Part shown: piece after piece, positions 16,926-27,400 of the stretch
Numbering within the stretch: position 1 is the first letter of the stretch
How the letters are laid out: every line of letters starts with the position of its first letter
Assembly: GCA_027452265.1 (NCBI GenBank)
Contig: DAIDGR010000110.1
Coordinates: forward strand, 1-64,000
DNA from: Caulobacteraceae bacterium
GTDB taxonomy: Bacteria; Pseudomonadota; Alphaproteobacteria; Caulobacterales; Caulobacteraceae
Direction: 5' to 3'
Length of the DNA stretch: 64,000 nucleotides
Notes under the pieces: generated by a model
Databases searched by the model: none
Told to the model about the DNA's origin: nothing
What the model saw: the letters and a program-made list of their open reading frames with translations, nothing else
Position numbers and translations under genes: made by a program

Positions 16926-17032
16926 TTGACGCGAAAGCCCGCGGACAACACATAAGGTGTCGCCGCGGGTATCCCCCCCGTTCTCGCGGCCAGACTGGCC
17001 CGGCGGAGTGCATCTCGCCGGGTCTTTTTTTA
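16926..17032 (+). ncRNA. Candidate small RNA with its own promoter and terminator
   Basis: A promoter-like pair is TTGACG (16926-16931) and ACATAA (16950-16955), spacing 18, so a transcript would start near 16962. It ends at a rho-independent terminator (stem CCCGGCG 16999-17005 / CGCCGGG 17016-17022, then a run of seven T). The interior has GGCCAG-A-CTGGCC, a C-rich run ATCCCCCCC and GC-rich stems, and no open frame. About 70 nt would be made. It does not match any family I recognise. A GAGTC (CcrM site) lies 16 bases before the -35. Confidence 0.4.
16999..17032 (+). terminator. Rho-independent terminator
   Basis: Seven-base GC stem CCCGGCG / CGCCGGG with a 10-base loop, followed by TCTTTTTTTA. 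It is the only clear U-tract terminator found in this window and has no coding gene immediately upstream on the plus strand, which is why it supports a small RNA. Confidence 0.75.
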
Positions 17033-17133
17033 TGCTTTGCGGAACTCGGGCAAGGGCGAGCCGGACGTCCACGAGCTTATTGCGTCCGCCGTGTTACAAA
17101 TGCCACACCGGCGACCTCGCCGCGCCCAGGCCG

Positions 17134-17159
17134 AGGCGTCGCCGCGAGAGGCGACGCCT
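17134..17159. repeat. Perfect 10-bp inverted repeat (possible bidirectional terminator)
   Basis: AGGCGTCGCC and GGCGACGCCT are separated by GCGAGA. The site lies about 85 bases beyond the stop of the ABC exporter and could end its minus-strand transcript; there is no T tract on that side. Confidence 0.5.
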
Positions 17160-17243
17160 TGCTTCCATTGCGCTTTTCATCTCCGCCGCATTTTCGCCCC
17201 ATTTTGGACCCGTGGCTTGGCGGGTGAGAGGCCGACCCCCGAT

Positions 17244-19025
17244 TCAAAGGCCCTGTGCGACGGCGTGCAACCGGGCATAGGCGCCGCCCAGCGCCACGAG
17301 CTCCCCGTGGCGGCCCTCCTCGATGACCTCGCCGTCCTGGAACACCAGGATCCGGTCGGCCCCGCGGATCGTCGACAGGCGGTGGGCAATAACGATGGTC
17401 GTGCGTCCGGCCATCAGTTCCTCGATGGCGGCCTGGATCTGCGCCTCGGTCTCGACGTCCAATGACGAGGTGGCCTCGTCCAGGACCAGGATCGGGGCGT
17501 CGGCCAGGAAGGCTCTGGCGATGGCCACCCGCTGGCGCTCGCCGCCGGACAGCTTGACCCCGCGCTCGCCCACCAGGGTCTGATAGCCCAGGGGCAAGGC
17601 GGCGATGAATCCGTCCGCCCGGGCGCGGCGGGCGGCGCGCGCGATCTCCTCGGCTGAGGCGTCGGGTCGGGCGTAGCTGATATTTTCGGCGATGCTGCGG
17701 TGGAACAGGGCCGGGTCCTGAGGCACGGCGGCTATGGCCCGCCTCAGACTGGTCTGGCTAACCCTGGCGATGTCCTGGCCATCGATCAGGATCCGTCCCC
17801 CATCGAGGTCGTAGAGCCGCTGGATCAGCTTGACGAAGGTCGACTTGCCCGAGCCCGTCGGTCCGACCAGGGCGATCCGCTCGCCCGGACGGATGGTCAG
17901 GTTGAAACCGCGATAGAGGCTGCGTCCGGCGCCGCGATATTTGAAGCTGACATTCTCAAAGACGATCTCACCCGTCCGGCCCACAAAATCAGGCGCAGCC
18001 GCGGCGTCGGCCACCTGGGGCGGGGTCCGCGCATAGGCCGCCACGTCCTCGATGTCGGCCAGGCCCCGCTGCGCCATCCGCAAATTATCGCCGATGTTTC
18101 TCAGATAGCCGTTCATCACCAGGAACGAGGTGATGACGAAGGCGACGCCGCCCGCCGTGGCCTCACCCCGCGCCCAGGCCCGCAGAACCAGGGCCGTCAG
18201 ACCAGCCTGCAGCGCGCCCAGCAGCAGGTTCTGCACCAGCCAGACGTCGGTGAACCGGCTCCAGGATTTGACGGTGATGCGGCGCCAGTCCTCGGTCACC
18301 CGGGCGATCCGATCGGCCTCGCGCGCCTCCGCGCCAAAGCTTTTCACCGCCGGATTCGAGGTGATCGAGTCGGCCAGAGCGCCGCCGATCCGCGAATCCA
18401 TGGCCACCGAGCGCAGATAGGTCTTGCGGACATAGAGCTCGGTCAGAACCAGATTGGCGACGATATAGACGAGATTGAGCGCCAGGGAGAACGCGCCCAC
18501 CAGGGGCCAGCGCAGGATCATCTGCACCGACAGGCCCGTCAGGATCAGCAGGGCCGGCCCGATCCAGACGACCACCGAGTCGGCCACCACGTCATAGCCC
18601 CACATGGCGCGCGAGAGGCGCCGCACCGTCGCCCCGCCAAAGGTTTCGCCATGCCAGTCAGCCGAGAAGCTCTGGACCCGGGCAAAGCCTTCATCCGTCA
18701 TCTCCTTCATGATCCGCGCGGAATAGGGGATCCAGGGCCGCATCGCGGTATTCCGCAGCACTGAACTCCCGAGATAGACGAGGACGAAAAACAGCCAGGC
18801 GGCCCAGGCCGCGTCCCTGTGCGACGGCCCGCGCGTCGCCGCGTCCACCAGCGCCTGGGAGGCCTGGGGCATGAGCATCTCGCAGCCGATCGCCGCGAGC
18901 ATCAGCGCCACCGTCAGGGCCATGAGACCGGGACGGCGGGCCCAATAGCTGGCCACGAAGGCGAGCACCTGGGCGTTGGACAGAACCCGGGACCGGGCGC
19001 TGTCGTCGTCTTCATATTGCTCCAT
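17244..19025 (-). CDS. ABC transporter, fused permease and ATPase (exporter half-transporter)
   Basis: Predicted 593 residues from MEQYEDDDSARS. Residues about 20-320 contain six membrane segments of a type I exporter domain. The nucleotide-binding domain follows, with Walker A GPTGSGKST near 387, Q-loop VPQDPALF, signature LSGGERQRVAIARA near 486, Walker B ILVLDEATSSLD near 508 and the H-loop IAHRLST. Such half-transporters act as dimers for lipid, peptide or drug export; substrate cannot be told. The upstream part of the open frame (to 19130) lacks family similarity. Divergent from ubiA. Confidence 0.92.
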   Translation of the reverse strand: MEQYEDDDSARSRVLSNAQVLAFVASYWARRPGLMALTVALMLAAIGCEMLMPQASQALVDAATRGPSHRDAAWAAWLFFVLVYLGSSVLRNTAMRPWIPYSARIMKEMTDEGFARVQSFSADWHGETFGGATVRRLSRAMWGYDVVADSVVVWIGPALLILTGLSVQMILRWPLVGAFSLALNLVYIVANLVLTELYVRKTYLRSVAMDSRIGGALADSITSNPAVKSFGAEAREADRIARVTEDWRRITVKSWSRFTDVWLVQNLLLGALQAGLTALVLRAWARGEATAGGVAFVITSFLVMNGYLRNIGDNLRMAQRGLADIEDVAAYARTPPQVADAAAAPDFVGRTGEIVFENVSFKYRGAGRSLYRGFNLTIRPGERIALVGPTGSGKSTFVKLIQRLYDLDGGRILIDGQDIARVSQTSLRRAIAAVPQDPALFHRSIAENISYARPDASAEEIARAARRARADGFIAALPLGYQTLVGERGVKLSGGERQRVAIARAFLADAPILVLDEATSSLDVETEAQIQAAIEELMAGRTTIVIAHRLSTIRGADRILVFQDGEVIEEGRHGELVALGGAYARLHAVAQGL

Positions 19026-19141
19026 GGCGTGGCTCCCCGAGCCGCCTCCATATAGATAGGCAGCGGGGAGCGGCAGGGCTCCTGGGCCAAGAGGTTCGAT
19101 ATTCCGGCGATGCTGATATCCCGGCCACATGGCGCCGCTGC

Positions 19142-20164
19142 ATGAACGGCGCCCCCGAATACGGTCCCGGAGGCATCGCCCTGCCGGATGCGGCGCCGGC
19201 CAACTGGGTCGACCTTCGGGCCCCCCGCGCCCTGCGACCCTGGCTGAGGCTGGCGAGACTCGACCGGCCGGTGGGCATCCATCTACTGCTTCTGCCCGGC
19301 TGGCAGGGCCTCACCCTGGCCGCCGCGGCCCAGGGGCGGGCGCCAGATCTTAGGCTGGCGGCGCTGTTCGCGCTCGGCGCCACCCTGATGCGCGCGGCGG
19401 GCTGCGCGGTGAACGACATGGCCGACCGGGACCTCGACGCCAAGGTCGCGCGCACGGCCCGCCGGCCCTTGGCCAGCGGCGAGATCAGCCGGCTCCAGGC
19501 GGGCTCCTTCGCCCTGGTCTGCACCGCGCTCAGCGCAGGCCTTCTTCTGACGTTCAACGCCTTGAGCCTCTGGGTGGCGGTCGCGGCCCTGCCCCTGGTC
19601 GCCGCCTATCCGTTCATGAAGCGCATCACCTGGTGGCCCCAGGCCTGGCTGGGCCTGACCTTCAATTGGGGGGCGCTCTTGGGGTGCGTCGCAGCGGCCG
19701 GGGGGGCGAGTCTCCTGCACCTCTGTCGCGCCGGAGGTCTGGCCGCGTGGCTCGCCCCGCCCGACCTGACAATCTGGCCGACACCGGCCGCGGACCTCGC
19801 CCTGTACGCCAGCGGCGTCGCATGGACCCTTGGCTATGACACGATCTACGCCATGCAGGACATGGCCGACGACCGCACCGCGGGCGTGCGCTCCTCCGCC
19901 CTGAGGCTTGGCGGCGCTCTGCCGGTCTTCGTGCGCGGCGCCTATCTGGCGTCAACGCTTCTGGCCGGCCTCGCCGGGAGCCTTGCCCATCTGGGCCCCG
20001 GCTTCTTTGTCGGGCTTGCGGTCTTCGCCATCCATCTGGGCCTGCAGACCCGGGGTCTTGGCGAGGCGGGGCCGGACCGGGCGCTCCGGCTGTTCAAGTC
20101 CAATGTCGTCGCTGGATCGATCCTGACCCTGGCCCTCGCCGCCGGCGCCGTCAGGCTGGGCTGA
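19142..20164 (+). CDS. ubiA: 4-hydroxybenzoate polyprenyltransferase (ubiquinone synthesis)
   Basis: Predicted 340 residues with several membrane helices. The two Asp-rich motifs are clear: NDMADRDLDAKVARTARRPL at about residue 90, which binds the prenyl diphosphate with Mg2+, and YAMQDMADDRTAGVRSSAL at about residue 235. A conserved start region is ARLDRPVGIHLLLLPGWQGL. UbiA attaches the polyprenyl tail to 4-hydroxybenzoate in the inner membrane, which feeds ubiquinone to the respiratory enzymes encoded in the window. The ccrM start follows after 94 bases, with its own promoter-like sequence. Confidence 0.92.
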   Translation: MNGAPEYGPGGIALPDAAPANWVDLRAPRALRPWLRLARLDRPVGIHLLLLPGWQGLTLAAAAQGRAPDLRLAALFALGATLMRAAGCAVNDMADRDLDAKVARTARRPLASGEISRLQAGSFALVCTALSAGLLLTFNALSLWVAVAALPLVAAYPFMKRITWWPQAWLGLTFNWGALLGCVAAAGGASLLHLCRAGGLAAWLAPPDLTIWPTPAADLALYASGVAWTLGYDTIYAMQDMADDRTAGVRSSALRLGGALPVFVRGAYLASTLLAGLAGSLAHLGPGFFVGLAVFAIHLGLQTRGLGEAGPDRALRLFKSNVVAGSILTLALAAGAVRLG

Positions 20165-20197
20165 TCCGCGAGGCGCGTTGCGACCGTTTGAAGGCGG

Positions 20198-21338
<1,141 letters not shown>

Positions 21339-21378
21339 AGATTCCACTCGATCAGGTGGCGATGGTCCGGGCGATCCG

Positions 21379-22440
21379 TCAGGACGCCGCGCCGGGCTCA
21401 TCATCCTGCGCCAGGGCGAGTCGCAGAGCCTTGGCGAACACCGTGGGCGTGGCCGCGATCGCCTCGGTCAGCGGAGTCCAGGTCAGGTCGAGACCCGGAC
21501 GGACGCCCCCCCGCGCGACGTACACCTCCAGCTCCAGCGGGAAGTGGGTGAAGGCGTGCTGCACGCCGCCCAGGAGCCTCCAGGGGCCCGGGGCGGGGGC
21601 GCAAGCCAGGGCCTCCGGGCGCGACCACGGCGCCGCGCGCCAGTCCGTGGTCGGCAGGCCCAGCATCCCTCCAAGCAATCCGCGGCTCGGACGCTGGACG
21701 AGGCCGACGCGGTCCTGATCGCGCAGCACGAACGCCACGCCATGCCGCAGCGGACGCTCGGCCCGGGGCGTCTTGCGCGGCCAGGTCTCCGGAACCCCAC
21801 GCGCCGCCGCGACGCAATCCGACGCCAATGGACAGGACTCGCAAAGGGGGCTTCGCGGCCGGCACACCGTGGCGCCCAGATCCATCAGGGCCTGAGCCCA
21901 ATCCCCGGGGCGGGTCTCGCGGGTAAAGCGCGCGGCCAGGGCGCGGAGGCTCGGCTTGCTGGACGGAAGGGGTTCGTCCACGGCGAAGAGGCGGGCCATG
22001 ACGCGCTCGACATTGCCGTCCACCACCGTGGCCGGCCGGTCGAAGGCGATCGCCGCCACGGCGGCCGCGGTGTAGGGGCCGAACCCCGGCAGGGCCCGCA
22101 AGCCCTCCTCGGTGTCAGGAAAGACGCCTCCAGCGGCCTGCACGGCGCGGGCGCAGGCGATCAGGTTGCGCGCCCGGGCATAATAGCCAAGCCCTGCCCA
22201 GGCGGCCATGATCTCGGCTTCAGGCGCTTCGGCCAGGTCGCGCACCGTCGGCCAGCGCTGGGTGAAATGCGCGAAATAGGGGGCGGCGTGGGACGTGGTC
22301 GTCTGCTGCAGCATGACCTCGGAGAGCCAGACCCGGTAGGGATCGGCGCGGGCTCCGGGCGGGGCGCGCCAGGGCAGGTCCCGGCGATGCCGATCATACC
22401 AGTCGAGCAATCGGCGGCGGAGAGAGGCGACGGAGGTCAT
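21379..22440 (-). CDS. mutY: A/G-specific adenine glycosylase
   Basis: Predicted 353 residues. The catalytic Glu is in SEVMLQQT (about residue 38), the helix-hairpin-helix is LPGFGPYTAAAVAAIAF (about 113), and the catalytic Asp is in VVDGNVERVMARLF (about 137). The four Cys of the iron-sulfur cluster lie in CRPRSPLCESCPLASDC (about 190-206). The C-terminal NUDIX-like domain recognises 8-oxoG. MutY removes A opposite 8-oxoguanine. The open frame continues 104 codons upstream, antisense to DUF721, and is excluded. Convergent with ccrM, 40 bases apart, and divergent from DUF721 with only 21 bases between starts. Confidence 0.96.
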   Translation of the reverse strand: MTSVASLRRRLLDWYDRHRRDLPWRAPPGARADPYRVWLSEVMLQQTTTSHAAPYFAHFTQRWPTVRDLAEAPEAEIMAAWAGLGYYARARNLIACARAVQAAGGVFPDTEEGLRALPGFGPYTAAAVAAIAFDRPATVVDGNVERVMARLFAVDEPLPSSKPSLRALAARFTRETRPGDWAQALMDLGATVCRPRSPLCESCPLASDCVAAARGVPETWPRKTPRAERPLRHGVAFVLRDQDRVGLVQRPSRGLLGGMLGLPTTDWRAAPWSRPEALACAPAPGPWRLLGGVQHAFTHFPLELEVYVARGGVRPGLDLTWTPLTEAIAATPTVFAKALRLALAQDDEPGAAS

Positions 22441-22461
22441 GGTCGCGGCTATGATGGCCGT

Positions 22462-23076
22462 ATGCGGCGATCCCTGCCAACCGGCTCTGAAGCGGCGATG
22501 ATCCTGAAGGCGGCCCGGGCGCGGCCCGCCTCCCGCCCGCCGCCCGCCGCCGGCCGCGCCGCCGCCCGGGCGATCAAGGCCCTGGAGGCGCGGTTTGGGC
22601 CGGGGGCCGAAACCCTCGAAATGCGCTGGCCTGAGATCGTCGGCGAAACCCTCGCGCGGCGCTGCGAACCGGTGCGCCTGGTGAAAACGCGAAGTGGTGA
22701 GCGAACCCTGGAGGTCCGGGTCGCCGGAGCCTACGCCACATTGATCCAACATCAGGCGGACGATCTCCTGGCGCGGGTGAACCTGTTTCTCGGAAAGGAT
22801 CGCGCGGATCGCCTGCGCCTCGTCCAGGGGCCTCTGCGTGGCGCGTCGGGCGCTTCGGGAGGACGCCCGGGCCGAAAATATGTCGGACGCGAGGGCGCGG
22901 GCGCGCGCCGGTCCATGGCCGCCGAGGCGCCGCTCGACGCCGCCCGCGAAGCCGAACTGGCGGCTGGCCTCTCAAGCATCAGGGATGAGGCGCTCAAGGA
23001 GGCGCTGCGCCGGCTGGGTCGTGGTGTGCTGCGGCGCGGCGCTCCGTCTTGCGCGCCCGCCAAGCCGCTTCCATGA
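22462..23076 (+). CDS. DUF721 protein, DciA-like
   Basis: Predicted 204 residues from MRRSLPTGSE; the alternative ATG is 12 codons later. Residues about 35-125 form the DUF721 domain (EARFGPGAETLEMRWPEIVG, then TLEVRVAGAYATLIQHQADD and LLARVNLFLG). DUF721 proteins are known as DciA, which acts on the replicative helicase in many bacteria lacking DnaC. The C-terminal half is rich in Arg, Gly and Ala and looks flexible. It sits divergent from mutY and is coupled (ATGA) to the first DsbA-like gene, and lies in a cluster with smc and ccrM, which fits a chromosome replication role. Confidence 0.75.
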   Translation: MRRSLPTGSEAAMILKAARARPASRPPPAAGRAAARAIKALEARFGPGAETLEMRWPEIVGETLARRCEPVRLVKTRSGERTLEVRVAGAYATLIQHQADDLLARVNLFLGKDRADRLRLVQGPLRGASGASGGRPGRKYVGREGAGARRSMAAEAPLDAAREAELAAGLSSIRDEALKEALRRLGRGVLRRGAPSCAPAKPLP

Positions 23077-23744
23077 TCGCCCGTCTGGCCATGCAGATTC
23101 GCCTGAAAGCCGGTCTCGCCCCACCTCGGCACGCCGGCCTGGCGGCGAAGGCGGCGCTCGCCCTGGGCCTGGCCGGTCTTCTCGCGGCCTGCCAGGGTCC
23201 GCGTCCCGACCCTCCGAACGCCGAGGACATGTCGCTCGGCGCCGCCAACGCAGCCGTGACCCTGATCGAATACGCCTCCGTCGGCTGCCCCCATTGCGCC
23301 GACTTCAACAACACCGTCTTTCCCCGCTTCAAGGCGGCCTATGTCGATACGGGCAAGGTCCGCTATATCGTCCGCGAGGCCGCGGCCGGCGACACCGGCC
23401 TCGCCGCAGCGGGATTCCTGGCGGCGCGCTGCGCGGGACCGGGCCATTATTTCACCGTCCTCGACGCGGTCTATCGCGTCCAGGCCCGCCTCTATGACGG
23501 TTCCGCCCCGGAGAGTCCCCTGCTGGAAATCGCCCACGCCGCCCAGCTCAGCCCGCAGGCGTTCGAAGCCTGCATCAGCGACTCTCGCGCCGTCGCCGCG
23601 CTGCGCGCGCGCTGGGCCCACGCCGCCCGGGTCGAGCATGTGCGCCGGACCCCAACCTTCGTCATCAACGGCAAGGTCTATCAGGGCGAGCTAAGCTGGT
23701 CGCAACTCCAGGCCGACCTGGCCAAGGCCGGAGCGCGCGCGTGA
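23073..23744 (+). CDS. DsbA-like thiol oxidoreductase, predicted lipoprotein
   Basis: Predicted 223 residues; ATG 23073 overlaps the DUF721 stop (ATGA). A hydrophobic stretch ends in GLLAACQG, a lipobox with Cys 40, so it is probably lipid-anchored in the envelope. The thioredoxin active site is VGCPHCADF (Cys 72 and 75) and the cis-proline region is RRTPTFVINGKVYQGEL. The sequence ASVGCPHC...NNTVFPRFKAAYVDTGKVRYIVRE is shared with the next gene, so the two arose by tandem duplication. Likely a disulfide-introducing protein for exported substrates; the substrate is unknown. Confidence 0.85.
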   Translation: MIARLAMQIRLKAGLAPPRHAGLAAKAALALGLAGLLAACQGPRPDPPNAEDMSLGAANAAVTLIEYASVGCPHCADFNNTVFPRFKAAYVDTGKVRYIVREAAAGDTGLAAAGFLAARCAGPGHYFTVLDAVYRVQARLYDGSAPESPLLEIAHAAQLSPQAFEACISDSRAVAALRARWAHAARVEHVRRTPTFVINGKVYQGELSWSQLQADLAKAGARA

Positions 23745-24385
23745 GGCGTCGGGTTCACGTCCTCGCGTCGATCGCCTTCCTGCTCGCGGCGGTCATGTCG
23801 CAGACGAGCTGGTCCGCGCCCTCCGCTGATCCGGCAAGCGCTCTCGATCCCCGCTACGACCACAGTCTCGGCTCACCCACGGCGCCCGTGACGGTGGTCG
23901 AGTTCGCGTCCGTGGGCTGCCCGCATTGCGCAGCCTGGGCCAACACCGCCTTTCCATCGTTCAAGGCTCGCTTCATCGACACCGGCAAGGTGCGCTTCAT
24001 CCTCCGCGAGATGATCACCGGCGATCCCAGTCTCGCGGTCGCCGGCTTCCTGGTGGCCAACTGTGCGCCCGAAGACCGCTTTTTCCCGATCATCGACGCC
24101 ATCTTCGCCGACCAGGAGGCCCTGGCCACCGGCGGGGGCGCGGCGCTCTACAAGGTCGCCCAGACCCAGTCGGGCATGAGCGTGGACGCCTTTTCCGCCT
24201 GCCTCACAGACGACAAGCAGTTGAACGCGCTGGAGACCCAGACGGACGCGGTGGCGAGAGCGCACGGCGTGGATGCGACGCCAACCTTCTTCGTCGGCGG
24301 CGAAAAGCTGGAGGGAGATGTGACGCTGGACGCGCTCGGCGCAGCCATCGCGCGGGCGGAGTCGGCGTCGTCGGGGCATAGATAG
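23741..24385 (+). CDS. DsbA-like thiol oxidoreductase, soluble periplasmic
   Basis: Predicted 214 residues with GTG start overlapping the previous stop (GTGA). A Sec signal peptide (MRRRVHVLASIAFLLAAVMS) is followed by the active site VGCPHCAAW (Cys 60 and 63) and DATPTFFVGGEKLEGD as the cis-Pro region. It is a paralogue of the preceding lipoprotein but without a lipobox, so the two probably serve different envelope compartments. The smc start is 69 bases downstream. Confidence 0.85.
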   Translation: MRRRVHVLASIAFLLAAVMSQTSWSAPSADPASALDPRYDHSLGSPTAPVTVVEFASVGCPHCAAWANTAFPSFKARFIDTGKVRFILREMITGDPSLAVAGFLVANCAPEDRFFPIIDAIFADQEALATGGGAALYKVAQTQSGMSVDAFSACLTDDKQLNALETQTDAVARAHGVDATPTFFVGGEKLEGDVTLDALGAAIARAESASSGHR

Positions 24386-24454
24386 GCATCATCCGCCCCG
24401 CGGCGACGCGCCGGGGGCGTTCAGACAGGAATCGGGGGACCAAAGTCCGGCGAC

Positions 24455-27400
24455 ATGCAGATCAACCGGCTGAGATTGTCGGGCTTCAAGTCCTTCGTGG
24501 ATCCGGTGGATTTCCCCATCGCGCCGGGGCTGACCGGGGTGATCGGACCCAATGGCTGCGGCAAGTCAAACCTGCTGGAGGCCCTGCGCTGGGTCATGGG
24601 CGCCACCTCCGCCAAGGCCCTGCGCGGCGAGGGCATGGATGACGTGATCTTCGCCGGCGCCGCGGGCCGGCCCCCGCGAACGCACGCCGAGGTGACCATC
24701 GACCTCGACAACACGAACCGCGACGGGCCCGCAGCCTTTGCCGCCGCGCCGCTCATCCAGGTGTCGCGACGCATCGTTCGCGGCCAGGGCTCCACCTTTC
24801 GCATCAACGGCGCCGAGACACGGGCCCGGGATGTGCAGCTCCTGTTCGCGGACGCCTCCACCGGCGCGAACTCCCCGGCCCTGGTCCGGCAGGGTCAGAT
24901 CTCGGAACTGATCGCCGCCAAGCCGCAGAACCGCCGGCGCATCCTTGAGGAGGCGGCCGGAGTCGGCGGACTGCACGGACGCCGCCACGAGGCGCTCCTT
25001 CGCCTGCGCGCGGCCGAAGCCAATCTGGCGCGGCTTGAGGACGTGGCGCGGGAAGTCGAGGTGAACGCCCAGCGCCTGCGGCGGGAGGCCCGCACGGCCG
25101 TCCGCTACAAGCTTCTGGCCGAGGAGATTCGCCAGATCGAGGCGGGGCTGGTGCTGGCGCGCTGGCGTGAGGCCGAAGAGGCGCTGAGGGCCGCGCGCGC
25201 TGTGGAGTCCGAGGCGTCGCGACGAGCGGAGGAGGCCGTCCGCGCCGCCGCCCGCGCCAGCGCCGCCTTGCTTGAGGCCGAGGCTCCCCTGGCGCGCCAG
25301 CGCGAGGAGGTCCAGATCGCGGCGGCGGTGCGCGCACGCCTTGCGCTCGACATTGACCGGGCCGAACGGGACCTGGCCGCCGCCACCGCCGAGCGCGAGC
25401 GTCTGACCCGGGAGATCGTCCGGCTTGGCGAGGACTCGGCCCGTGAGGCGGAGATTGGCCAGGACGCCGCCCTGGCCCTGGCCCGGCTTGAGGCGGAGCG
25501 TGCACGCCTGGAGGCCGAGATTCGCGACGCGCCTGAGCGACTGCCGGCGCTCGAAGAGGCGGCGACCGAGGCGGAAGCCGGGCGCGCCAGGGCCGAGGCG
25601 GCGCTGGAGGCCTTGACCGCGCGCCTCGCCGCTCGGGAGGCCGAACGCGGCGCCGCCCAGGCGGCCCGCGACGCCGCGCAGGCGAATCTGGTTCGCATGA
25701 CCGACGCCCTGGCCCGGGCGCGGGCTGAACGCGACGCCCTCGCTGGACCAAGCGAAGCGGCCCTTATCGCGGCGCGCGCGGCGCGCGAGGCCGCGGAGGC
25801 AGGCGAAGCCGCCGCCCGGCAGGCGCTCGAGGACGCCGAGGCGGATCGGTCCGGCCGGGCGCGGATCGAGGCGGAAGCCCGCGACGTCCTGCGTGCCGCG
25901 CTCGATGAACGGGCTTCAGCCAAGGCCGAGGCCGACGGCCTGGCGCGGCTCACCCGTAGCGCCAATGAGCCAAGCTTTCCCCAGGCCTTGGAGGCCATCG
26001 ACGTCGCGAGCGGATTGGAGCCGGCCCTTGCGGCGGCCCTGGGCGACGATCTCGCGGCCGCGCTGGACCCCAAGGCCGCAAGCTTCTGGGGCGGCGGGCC
26101 GACGCCGGCGGCCCCCGACTGGCCCCCCGGGGTTGAACCTCTGGCCGTACACGTCAAGGCGCCCGCCGCCCTGACCGCGCGCCTCGCCCTGATCGGCCTT
26201 GCCACGCGTATGGACGGGCCTCGCCTTCAGCCGTCCCTGCCGGTCGGGGCGCGACTCGTGTCTCGCGAGGGCGATCTCTGGCGCTGGGATGGTTTCGTCT
26301 CAACGGCCCAGGCGCCTCGCCCCGCCCAGGTGCGGCTGGAGCAGCGCAACCGCCTGGCGGCCCTGGAGACCCGGGTTGCGACTCTTCACGCCGCCGCCGA
26401 GGCCGCGCGCGAGGCCCATGCCGCCGCCGCGTCCGCCCTGCGGGACGCCGATCAGGCGGTCCTGGCCGCGCGCGCGGCCCCGGGGCCGGCCGCAAGTCGC
26501 GCGGCCGCGGCGCGGGAGGCCCTGCTGGCGCTGGAGCGAGAGGCCACCCTGACATCGGCTCGCAGGCATGCCCTGGACGACACGGTCGCGCGGCTGGAGG
26601 CCGAGCAAAGGGAGGCGCAGGATCGGGCGACGCAGGCCGCCGACGCGCTCGCCACCGCTCCAGAGATCGGGGCCGAGGCCCGAGCCGAGGTGGCCGCCGC
26701 GCGGGAGACGGCTGGAGCCGCGCGCGAGCGGGCCTTCGCCGCCCGGACGGAGCGCGATCGTGAGCAGGCCGCCAAGGCCGACCGCGAGAGCCGGCTGGCC
26801 AGCGTCGGGCAGGACCAGGACCGTTGGCGCCGCCGCGGCGAGGAGGCCAAGGCGAGGGAGGCTGCGCTGGAGGCCGCGACGACGGCGGCGAGAACGGCCC
26901 TGGAGCGCGCCGACGAGGCGCCGGCCCTTGCGCAGCGGCGTCGCCAGGACCTCGCTGAACAGGATCGCCTGGCCCACGCGCGGGAGACCGCCGCCGCGGA
27001 CGCCCTGCAAGGGGCGGAGGCGACGCGCGGGGCGCGCGAACGCGACCTGAGGCAGGCGGAGGCTGCGGCGGGGGAAGCCCGCGCCGAGCTCGCCGCGGCC
27101 CGGGCGAGACTGGAGGCCGCCGCCACCCGGCGCGACGAAGCCGCATCCGAGGTCCGCGAGACCACCGGCCGCGAGCCGGATTCGGCGACCCTCTCAGATG
27201 TCGCGCCGGACGCGCCTTCGGCGTCCTCCGCGGAGGGCGAGAGCGTTGATCATCGGCTGGGCCGGCTGCGCGGCGAGCTCGCCTCCCTGGGCGCGGTCAA
27301 TCTGCGTGCGGAGGAGGACCTGGCGGAGCTTGCCCCCCGGCTGGCGGAGCTGGCGGGCGAGCGTGAGGACCTTCTCGGCGCCCTCACGCGCTTGCGGCGC

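Larger units (their letters stand above)
16795..17243. other. 449-bp intergenic region with candidate sRNA and an inverted repeat
   Basis: No convincing coding frame. It holds a GANTC site at 16906-16910, a promoter-like TTGACG at 16926-16931, a structured stretch ending in a rho-independent terminator (to 17032), and a strong inverted repeat at 17134-17159. The rest (17033-17133 and 17160-17243) shows nothing recognisable. Confidence 0.7.
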
